From Candidatus Dojkabacteria bacterium UBA5232 (GTDB lineage Bacteria > Patescibacteriota > Dojkabacteria > SC72): a stretch of 7,066 nucleotides of DNA. The translations under genes and the position numbers were made by a program. The stretch is from NCBI GenBank assembly GCA_002409215.1, contig DHUO01000003.1:1525-8590 (forward strand), in the 5' to 3' direction. The notes under the pieces were generated by a model. The model ran no database searches. It saw only the letters and a program-made list of their open reading frames with translations, and was not told where the DNA came from. Of this stretch, positions 1 to 5,469 are shown piece after piece; positions within the stretch are counted from its first letter, which is position 1; each line of letters opens with the position of its first letter.

Positions 1-291
1 CTTTTTGCACACTCAGCTGTAAATTTCTATGAAAGAAATATGTACTCTGTATACTTCTATCTCTTAGGAGAGTTGGAAAAAGAAGATGAAATATTTGTAA
101 GCTATGAAGGTATTATATACAAATATAGAGTACAAGAAGTAAAAATTGTAAATAGAGAAGATATACAGTATTTAAAGAGAAGTGCAGATCCAGATACACT
201 TGTGCTTATGACCTGTTATCCAGCAGGTACAGACTGGAAAAGAACAGTAGTAATTGCACACAGGGATACAGAGGAACCAGTATTGAAGTAA
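1..291 (+). CDS. Sortase family transpeptidase, C-terminal part (5' end outside window)
   Basis: The frame is open from base 1, so about 96 C-terminal residues are visible and the true start lies upstream; the ATG at 40 is internal. Sortases are membrane-anchored cysteine transpeptidases that cleave a sorting signal on exported proteins and join them to the wall or to each other. The three expected active-site elements are present in order. A His in F-A-H-S is encoded at 10-12. A Cys in L-M-T-C-Y-P is encoded at 214-216. An Arg in W-K-R-T-V-V is encoded at 241-243, nine residues after the Cys. The T-C-x-P-x-G-T-x-x-K-R arrangement resembles class D/E-type sortases. There is no C-terminal membrane segment, so any anchor should be in the missing N-terminus. 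The stop is TAA. No protein with a convincing C-terminal LPxTG-type signal is encoded nearby, so the substrate is unknown. Confidence 0.88.
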   Translation, partial: LFAHSAVNFYERNMYSVYFYLLGELEKEDEIFVSYEGIIYKYRVQEVKIVNREDIQYLKRSADPDTLVLMTCYPAGTDWKRTVVIAHRDTEEPVLK

Positions 292-330
292 TTATCTCTC
301 TCTACACAACTTTTTCATATATATACATTC

Positions 331-359
331 ACTATACGATTCCTATTAGTTTTTTCCAA
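331..359 (-). promoter_or_regulatory. Possible minus-strand promoter, antisense to sortase 3' end
   Basis: On the minus strand TTGGAA (359-354) is followed after 17 nt by TATAGT (336-331), a good sigma70-type match. The only minus-strand reading frame just downstream is an eight-codon one from the ATG at 328, so no gene is served. A transcript would run antisense to the sortase end. It may be a chance match in AT-rich DNA. The TTGGAA hexamer also recurs in the two divergent promoter regions of this window. Confidence 0.25.
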
Positions 360-387
360 TACAATTAGGTATACTTAATCATAGGAA
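340..387. repeat. Inverted repeat upstream of desulfoferrodoxin
   Basis: TTCCTAT at 340-346 and its exact reverse complement ATAGGAA at 381-387 are separated by 34 nt, in the 119-bp gap between sortase and desulfoferrodoxin. The arms are too far apart and lack the U-run needed for a good terminator. An operator or chance are both possible. Nothing else clear is visible in this gap apart from the weak promoter elements listed here. Confidence 0.25.
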
Positions 388-410
388 GTTAAATTTTTAT
401 TTTCAAAAAT
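375..410 (+). promoter_or_regulatory. Weak candidate promoter of desulfoferrodoxin gene
   Basis: TTAATC (375-380), a 17-nt spacer and TATTTT (398-403) would place transcription start at about 410, adjacent to the ATG at 411, implying a leaderless mRNA. A better -10 hexamer, TATACT at 370-375, has no good -35 partner and would give a leader of about 30 nt. No Shine-Dalgarno lies at a usable distance: AGGAAG at 383-388 is 22 nt from the ATG. Confidence 0.3.
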
Positions 411-794
411 ATGACAAAAAGACATCAAGTGTACAAATGTAATGTATGTGGGAATATTGTAGAAGTACTACATGAAGGTGCAGGTACTTTAGTATGCTGT
501 GGACAGGACATGCAGTTATTTGAAGAGAAAAAAGAAGAGGAAGGAAATGAGAAACATTTACCTGTTGTAAAGGTGGAGGGTAACAAGGTAATAGTAGATG
601 TTGGTTCAGTAGAGCATCCAATGGAAGAAGCTCACTACATTGAATGGATTGAAGTAATCAATGGAGATGAGAGCAAAAAAGTATTTCTTAAAGCAGGAGA
701 AGCTCCAAGAGCAGAATTCCTTTTTGAAAATATTGGACAATTAAGGGTAAGAGAGTACTGCAATATTCATGGACTTTGGGAAACAGTAATCTAA
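411..794 (+). CDS. dfx: Desulfoferrodoxin (superoxide reductase, 2Fe type)
   Basis: Superoxide reductase reduces superoxide to hydrogen peroxide without releasing oxygen; it is a soluble cytoplasmic defence enzyme typical of anaerobes. The 127-aa length matches two-domain desulfoferrodoxins. The N-terminal desulforedoxin-like domain (about 1-37) has the Fe(Cys)4 ligands C10-x-x-C13 and C29-C30. The C-terminal domain (about 45-127) has the catalytic Fe(His)4Cys ligands H49, H69, H75, C117 and H120. The catalytic-loop Glu-Lys pair precedes the first His as E47-K48-H49. All ligands are intact, so it should be active. Between the domains is a short acidic, lysine-rich linker (about 38-48). The electron donor, usually rubredoxin, is not encoded here. 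The ATG at 411 gives the standard family N-terminus although no ribosome binding site is visible. The TAA stop overlaps the end of the convergent deacetylase gene by 4 nt. Confidence 0.96.
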   Translation: MTKRHQVYKCNVCGNIVEVLHEGAGTLVCCGQDMQLFEEKKEEEGNEKHLPVVKVEGNKVIVDVGSVEHPMEEAHYIEWIEVINGDESKKVFLKAGEAPRAEFLFENIGQLRVREYCNIHGLWETVI

Positions 795-2671
795 AGCCCT
801 ACTGAGAGCATTTTGACAAAGCTTTCCATATCATTGAAAACATGGACTCTTGAAAGATAGTACCTATTATTTTCTCTGTAATCAATATATCTACCACAAG
901 AAAACCCTGTCTTATAACCACTACTCCTGACTATCTCAAAACCTCTCTGATCAGCCTCACAACCAGGATATGCGATAGATGTAACCTTCTTACCTGTTAT
1001 TCTCTCTAAATCAGCTTTGCTTCCTGCTATCTCACTTACCAAAGATTCGCTATCAGTCTTTCTAAACATAGGATGAGTTCTAGAGTGAGATTGAATATCC
1101 ATACCATTATCAGACATCTCCTTTAACTGTGTATGTGATATCTGTGATCTATTTGAAATAACAAAGAAAACTCCTGTATGACCGTATTTCTTAAGAATAG
1201 GATAAGCCTGTGTATAATGCGAAAGAGTACTATCATCAAATGTAATCATCACACTCTTCTGTTTAGGATTCTTCCCTGAAGAAAAGACAGTATTAAACTC
1301 CTCTACATTAATACTTTTGTAATTCTTTTTTGTTAGATATGCAATCTGCTCCTCAAACATCTCAGGAGAAACAAACAACCCTTGTACAAACTTGTTAGTA
1401 CTATCTGTTGTAGCTATGTGATGATACATAAGTGTTGGTAGCCTTACAGAACCAGCAGATTGAGCTAAAGGAGGAATATCATAGCTTTCCGAAAAGTTCT
1501 CATCTACAATCTCTGTTAAGCTCTCTACTTCTTCAACAAAAGGTATTACAAAAAGAGTATCAACATCTTTTACTTTAATCACTTGTAGTAAATACCTCTT
1601 CTTGGTTGAATTATAATTAATTGAAAACAGTATATCTAAAATATCTTCAGTATCTCTAGCTTCATCCTTCTCCTGTTTAGATATATACTCCCTTAAATTA
1701 GTTAGACTCTTTCTTAAACCTTTAATTTCTTCACACTCTAAATTAGCCTCTCGTACAGAATCTTGGATATATTTTGCAGTTTCTTCCATTCTTTCGACTA
1801 ACTGCTTATTTATATCTGCATATATTATGCTTTCTGTTGAAATATCTTCTCTATTTGAATTCTCAATATTCAAATTATCTAAAACAACCTTATCATTCTC
1901 TGTTATTGTATTACTATCCCAAATCTGTTTTCTTAAATCTTGCTCTTCTATCTCACTCAGAATACTTTTCATTCCTAAGATTACATTTAATCCATCTAAT
2001 ACCTGAATATCTTTACCAATTGCTAATGAAAGTATTTCTTTTTCTTTACCATTTAAAGAAGCAAGCTCATTTACACACTCCTTATATTTATTATTTTCTA
2101 AATGTCTAATACAAGATGTTAAGCTTGTTTTTAATTTGTTGCTATTGGAAAAGGAGAGGACTCTTCTTATTTCTATCTTCAACTTGTTTCTTCTTAATAT
2201 TTCTAGAAGATTCTTACTTAAATCATTTTCAATTATTTCTTTTTCGATTTGATTTAAACTGTTTTGAAAATATATGGAGAGTATTTGATCATTTAGTAGA
2301 ACTGGTGTATTTGTTTGAAGTAACTGTTTAATTGATCTGTTGAAATCTTCCTCTTTGTTAGCTTCTATGATTGTTTTACCATATCTTAGTAGCTCTATCC
2401 TATTCTTTTGACTGAGTGCAAGATTGTTTTTTTCAATAATGGGGGTGTAGTTTAAGGGGAATATATCCGCTGTTGTGAGGATGTTTTTATCTAATTCTTT
2501 CTCTTCTGTAGTTGGTGGTAGTGAGAGTTTTTTATATTGGATATTGTCTATTACATTACTATTGCTTTTGGTGAAGAGGATGAGAAAAAGAGGTATTGCT
2601 ACTAAAAGTAGTACTGCTATTGAAGCAACTATTATCTTTTTATTTCTTTTCATCTTCTCATTCTCACTCAT
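791..2671 (-). CDS. Membrane-anchored polysaccharide deacetylase (NodB/CE4) with long N-terminal helical domain
   Basis: This 626-aa protein probably removes acetyl groups from an N-acetylated glycan outside the membrane. Residues 1-11 are polar and basic, and about 12-33 form one hydrophobic anchor with no lipobox. Residues about 40-400 are charged, Lys/Glu/Asn-rich, probably helical, and unlike any family I recognise. The NodB domain occupies about 410-626. It opens with L-P-T-L-M-Y-H-H, then has T-F-D-D (D479 catalytic base, D480 metal ligand), H529-S-R-T-H533 (metal ligands), Y568-P569-G and the late motif L-S-R-V-H (606-610). The core catalytic and metal residues are therefore present. 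The Gly usual after T-F-D-D is Ser481, and Y-P-G-C replaces the more usual Y-P-F/Y-G. It is the third gene of a minus-strand run, 75 bp after the 139-aa gene. The ATG at 2671 has no Shine-Dalgarno; the ATG seven codons in is an alternative. The substrate is unknown. Confidence 0.9.
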   Translation of the reverse strand: MSENEKMKRNKKIIVASIAVLLLVAIPLFLILFTKSNSNVIDNIQYKKLSLPPTTEEKELDKNILTTADIFPLNYTPIIEKNNLALSQKNRIELLRYGKTIIEANKEEDFNRSIKQLLQTNTPVLLNDQILSIYFQNSLNQIEKEIIENDLSKNLLEILRRNKLKIEIRRVLSFSNSNKLKTSLTSCIRHLENNKYKECVNELASLNGKEKEILSLAIGKDIQVLDGLNVILGMKSILSEIEEQDLRKQIWDSNTITENDKVVLDNLNIENSNREDISTESIIYADINKQLVERMEETAKYIQDSVREANLECEEIKGLRKSLTNLREYISKQEKDEARDTEDILDILFSINYNSTKKRYLLQVIKVKDVDTLFVIPFVEEVESLTEIVDENFSESYDIPPLAQSAGSVRLPTLMYHHIATTDSTNKFVQGLFVSPEMFEEQIAYLTKKNYKSINVEEFNTVFSSGKNPKQKSVMITFDDSTLSHYTQAYPILKKYGHTGVFFVISNRSQISHTQLKEMSDNGMDIQSHSRTHPMFRKTDSESLVSEIAGSKADLERITGKKVTSIAYPGCEADQRGFEIVRSSGYKTGFSCGRYIDYRENNRYYLSRVHVFNDMESFVKMLSVGL

Positions 2672-2682
2672 CCATTATTTTA
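2672..2682 (-). promoter_or_regulatory. Candidate -10 element directly before deacetylase ATG
   Basis: TAAAAT at 2682-2677 on the minus strand lies 5 nt before the ATG, which would start transcription at or next to the start codon. No convincing -35 hexamer lies at 16-18 nt spacing, so this may be only an internal promoter or chance. The gene could equally be read through from the upstream MFS/139-aa unit. Confidence 0.3.
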
Positions 2683-2746
2683 TCATTAAAATAGATGGAA
2701 TGGGGAATATTACGAAAAATTGTTAGGAACAAGAACCTAAAGAAGA

Positions 2747-3166
2747 TTACTCTGTTTTGACAGCAAAAGAGACTTCTGCTTCAGGACTTGCCATGAAAGT
2801 TCCTTCTATATTTAACTCTTCAATTACTTGAATACAGTTAGTATCGGGAGATGGAGAGCTAATAGAGAGGTTAACAGTAACTTGCTCTGGATGGCTTTCT
2901 TGGACCATAGCTTCATGCTTAATCTCATGACAAGGACTTGGCTTATGACCTTTAATTTCATACTCCCACCTATTATTTCCTTCATACTCTGCTTCAAATT
3001 CAAATCCATCCTCCTTTAGTTTATATTCTTTTTTCTTCTTCTCCTCTTGTACTATTCCATCATCATTCTTGTCTTTATCTAAAACAAAGACTTTAAATAT
3101 TAAACCTCCAACGATCATAAGGATTATGATTAATATACCCACTCCAAAAACATTATTTTTGTTCAC
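2747..3166 (-). CDS. Membrane-anchored protein with P-S-P-C-H / C-I-Q-V domain, function unknown
   Basis: The 139-aa product has a hydrophobic anchor at about 6-29, a charged linker (about 30-46, rich in D, E and K) and an extracytoplasmic domain at about 47-139. That domain has P76-S-P-C79-H80 and, 32 residues later, C111-I-Q-V. The spacing and surrounding beta-like strands recall a small Pro-x-Pro-Cys-His...Cys-x-Gln domain found in exported bacterial lipoproteins and inhibitor-like proteins. I make that comparison from memory and cannot name the family securely. The two cysteines could form a disulfide. The start is GTG (3166-3164), which overlaps the end of the MFS gene by 14 nt, so translational coupling is likely. 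The ATG at 3153 is in another frame, and the next in-frame GTG (3142) would cut into the membrane segment. Shared transcription with the MFS protein suggests an envelope role. Confidence 0.75.
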   Translation of the reverse strand: MNKNNVFGVGILIIILMIVGGLIFKVFVLDKDKNDDGIVQEEKKKKEYKLKEDGFEFEAEYEGNNRWEYEIKGHKPSPCHEIKHEAMVQESHPEQVTVNLSISSPSPDTNCIQVIEELNIEGTFMASPEAEVSFAVKTE

Positions 3167-3794
3167 GTTTTTTCTTTTTTATTAATTTATTTGTTTTACG
3201 ATTAGTTATCTTAAAAATCATTAATACAGCTAGACTCCCTAGCATCATAACTATTCCAGCACTTACTATTACAAAATCGAAATATGTTTCATTTAAGTTA
3301 GCTAAACTTCCTATTAATATGCTTAATACCGCTGTAAAAAGACTAATTATTGTTTCATAGAATCCATACTGTAACCCTTCGATACCACTATCTACATTCA
3401 TTGCAAAGAGCTTCCTCCAATTAGTTACACTAAGAGCTACCCCAAAACCAAATATGAATTGCAAGAAATAGTAATGCCAATATGCAGATATATGTGGGTA
3501 GAATGTATATGGCAAACCCATTAATATTGTTCCTGTTGCAAGAAGTAGAATCTCATCCTTATCGCTTTCAATCTTATCTGTAAGGTAACCCATTGGAATC
3601 TGTAATATAGCTCTTGTAAAGAAGTATATTGAAGTACCTATTCCAACAAACTTAATAGCATCCATTCCAAGTTTCTCTGAGAGGTAGATTCCAGATAGAG
3701 CTGAAATTATGAGAAAAGGTCCCCATGAGAGCATATCAGACAGAGTGAGAAGAATAACTACTTTATTTGTTTTTTTCTTTTCATGTTCTCCCAT
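3153..3794 (-). CDS. Half-size major facilitator superfamily (MFS) protein, six membrane segments
   Basis: MFS carriers move small molecules across the cytoplasmic membrane and normally have 12 membrane helices in about 400 residues. This 213-aa protein has only about six: roughly 12-38, 47-70, 82-99, 105-125, 143-166 and 172-195. The loop after helix 2 reads Q-I-P-M-G69-Y-L-T-D73-K, matching the MFS loop 2-3 signature (G-x-L-x-D-R), so it corresponds to the N-terminal half. The C-terminus is a basic tail (about 199-213, many K and R). It does not look like a recent truncation: the reading frame is clean, the tail is typical of a cytosolic end, and the next gene starts inside its last codons with no remnant of a second half. 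It may work as a homodimer or with a partner; the substrate cannot be predicted. The ATG at 3794 is preceded by a well-placed promoter that predicts a leaderless mRNA. Confidence 0.75.
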   Translation of the reverse strand: MGEHEKKKTNKVVILLTLSDMLSWGPFLIISALSGIYLSEKLGMDAIKFVGIGTSIYFFTRAILQIPMGYLTDKIESDKDEILLLATGTILMGLPYTFYPHISAYWHYYFLQFIFGFGVALSVTNWRKLFAMNVDSGIEGLQYGFYETIISLFTAVLSILIGSLANLNETYFDFVIVSAGIVMMLGSLAVLMIFKITNRKTNKLIKKKKREQK

Positions 3795-3829
3795 ACATAT
3801 AGATTACAATGTTGGAAAATATTTATCAA
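3794..3829 (-). promoter_or_regulatory. Promoter of the MFS operon, leaderless
   Basis: On the minus strand the -35 is TTGATA (3829-3824), the spacer is 17 nt and the -10 is TAATCT (3806-3801). Six nt later comes the ATG, so the predicted transcription start is the A of the ATG (3794). No Shine-Dalgarno is present. The -35 lies between the -35 and -10 of the divergent Na/Pi promoter, so the two sites cannot easily be occupied together. Confidence 0.55.
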
Positions 3830-3847
3830 TATGTTAAATTAGTCTAA
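3812..3847 (+). promoter_or_regulatory. Promoter of the Na/Pi cotransporter gene, leaderless
   Basis: The -35 is TTGGAA (3812-3817), the spacer is 17 nt and the -10 is TAAATT (3835-3840). The ATG follows 6 nt later at 3847, so transcription should start on the ATG. Reading the -10 as TTAAAT (3834-3839, spacer 16) gives nearly the same start. It is interleaved with the divergent MFS promoter. An 8-bp palindrome, AAATATTT (3817-3824), sits between the two -35 elements. Confidence 0.55.
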
Positions 3848-5469
3848 TGAACCTGCCTACTTCTGAAAATCTACTCCTTTATCTCTCAGCCTTATCTGGT
3901 ACTATTCTTTTTCTTTTCTCTATCCAATCATTGGGAAATGAGGTGCAGGACATAGCAAATGAGAATTTCAGAAAGAAATTAGCAAAATGGGTACAAAACA
4001 GATTTAGTGGTGCACTAGCAGGTGCTATATCTACAGCTATTGTTCATTCTAGTACAGCAATTACAACGATTACACTTGCATTGGTGAACTCTGGTGTGAT
4101 TTCTTTTCATGATAGTTTAGGTGTTATCTTTGGGAGTGGTATTGGTACTACCATTACAGCGCAGATTGCTCTTTTAAGTGACACACCCATTGCTCCCATA
4201 TTGGTTATACTGGGTTTTGGTATGCAGTTTTTAGGAAAAAAGGTGAAGAAGTACAGTAATCTTGTACTGTATATTGGATTAATTCTCTTTTCTTTAGGTT
4301 TAGTTTCTTCATCTATTAAGATGTTAAGTGACAATCATGTTTTTGATACACTCTTTAACTACTTCACAAGTCCACTACTAGCATTCGTTCTTTCTTTCTT
4401 CTTTACTGTTTTAGTACACTCTAGTTCAATTACAACAGGTCTTTTAGTTATTTTTGCTAGTACTGGCGTTATACCTCCCAATATTGCCATTGCAATGGTT
4501 TTAGGTGCCAATATGGGTACAAGTATTAGCTCGTTGGTTGTGACTCACGACTACTCTCTTTTTGCAAAAAGGACAGGGTATGCCAATTTCTTTTTTAAAG
4601 CCATAGGTTCATTACTCTTTATGCTCTTTTTAGGAAAGTATACAGAGTTAATGGGTGTCATAACTGAGGATGTGGCAGCACAAGTAGCTCTTTCACATTT
4701 GATATTTAACTTAGTTAATACCCTCTTCTTCCTTGTTATACTAACACCTTTTGAGAAATTTATTAGAATTGTAGTACCGGGAGATGACAAGGAGGTGCTG
4801 TTAGAAACGAAGTATATTGATAATAGGGAGAACAAAGAGTTTAAAGAAGGGATTGAGGATATAAAGAATGAATTAGTATATTCTGTTGATAATACAATAA
4901 ATATTTATGAAAAGAGTTTTGGTATATATTACAACCCCACAGAAAGAATGAGATTGGAGATAGAGAAGTATGAGACACTTAATGATTATTTAGATGAAGC
5001 AATAACAAAAGCGCTCTTGGGTCTCTCTAGGTTCAAACTTACAAGGAAAATGGCTAAGGAGAGTGTTGTGCTGGTTAAGATATCAAATACCATTGAACAA
5101 CTAGGTGATTTAGGTCTTGATTTTGGTAATGTCTTTAGAAGGATGCATAAATCAGATATCTCTCCAGATGAGATACCGTTGAATAGGCTTACAGAGTTGT
5201 ATGATAAATTAATTGAGCTTTTTGAGGCTATTAAGGTTCAGATAAAAGAGCAGGATAAGGAAGAACTAAAGAAGATAAAAGGTTATGAGGAGGAGATATA
5301 TCTCATTATTAGAGAGGAGTATGATAGGCATGTACAACGCTTACAAGATAGTACAAATTATGATGGTAATGTTTTTGTAGATGCTGTTTCAATCATAGAG
5401 CTTTCTGTTTCAAAGCTTAGGGATATTAGGAAGCTACTTTTAGGCTTTGTGAGGGAGTTTAATCGATAA
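3847..5469 (+). CDS. Na/Pi cotransporter family protein with C-terminal PhoU-like domain
   Basis: This family (NptA/YjbB-like) is thought to couple phosphate movement across the cytoplasmic membrane to sodium. The 540-aa length suits the bacterial form that carries a PhoU-like tail. The membrane part (about 10-310) holds the expected two inverted repeats. Repeat 1 has H67-S-S-T followed by G96-S-G-I-G-T-T at 96-102. Repeat 2 has H191-S-S-S followed by G220-A-N-M-G-T-S at 220-226. Both Ser-rich motifs have His where Gln is usual in well-studied members (Q-S-S-S). Residues about 335-535 are charged and helical, like PhoU domains that act in phosphate sensing or gating. Start ATG 3847 begins two polar residues before the first hydrophobic segment and is preceded by a leaderless-type promoter. 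No pst or pho genes are adjacent. The TAA stop overlaps the end of murB on the other strand by 11 nt. Confidence 0.93.
   Translation: MNLPTSENLLLYLSALSGTILFLFSIQSLGNEVQDIANENFRKKLAKWVQNRFSGALAGAISTAIVHSSTAITTITLALVNSGVISFHDSLGVIFGSGIGTTITAQIALLSDTPIAPILVILGFGMQFLGKKVKKYSNLVLYIGLILFSLGLVSSSIKMLSDNHVFDTLFNYFTSPLLAFVLSFFFTVLVHSSSITTGLLVIFASTGVIPPNIAIAMVLGANMGTSISSLVVTHDYSLFAKRTGYANFFFKAIGSLLFMLFLGKYTELMGVITEDVAAQVALSHLIFNLVNTLFFLVILTPFEKFIRIVVPGDDKEVLLETKYIDNRENKEFKEGIEDIKNELVYSVDNTINIYEKSFGIYYNPTERMRLEIEKYETLNDYLDEAITKALLGLSRFKLTRKMAKESVVLVKISNTIEQLGDLGLDFGNVFRRMHKSDISPDEIPLNRLTELYDKLIELFEAIKVQIKEQDKEELKKIKGYEEEIYLIIREEYDRHVQRLQDSTNYDGNVFVDAVSIIELSVSKLRDIRKLLLGFVREFNR

Noticed and set aside
40..291. 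Start of the first gene at ATG 40
   Set aside because: The frame stays open to base 1 and encodes the conserved F-A-H-S with the expected sortase His upstream of this ATG, so 40 is internal.
383..388. AGGAAG as the ribosome binding site of desulfoferrodoxin
   Set aside because: It is 22 nt before the ATG, far outside the usual 5-10 nt range, and no other in-frame start lies closer.
2507..2521. L-P-P-T-T at residues 51-55 of the deacetylase, resembling a sortase LPxTG signal
   Set aside because: It lies just after an N-terminal anchor, lacks the following hydrophobic segment and basic tail, and the last residue is Thr rather than Gly. A real sorting signal would be at the C-terminus.
1774..2726. 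Plus-strand open frames of 70-110 codons opposite the deacetylase gene
   Set aside because: They are opposite-strand shadows of an AT-rich Lys/Glu-rich coding region; the Leu/Tyr/Phe-rich products look like reverse complements, not membrane proteins, and no promoter precedes them.
2723..2740. TTAGG...CCTAA hairpin between the 139-aa and deacetylase genes as a terminator
   Set aside because: The stem is only 5 bp with an 8-nt loop, and in the minus direction it is not immediately followed by a clear U-run. Too weak to call.
3153..3182. In-phase A-AAA-AAG slippery heptamer near the MFS gene end that might fuse it to the 139-aa protein by -1 frameshifting
   Set aside because: The 139-aa gene is in the +1 frame relative to the MFS gene. 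A -1 slip meets a TGA at 3165-3163 within a few codons, so no fusion would result.
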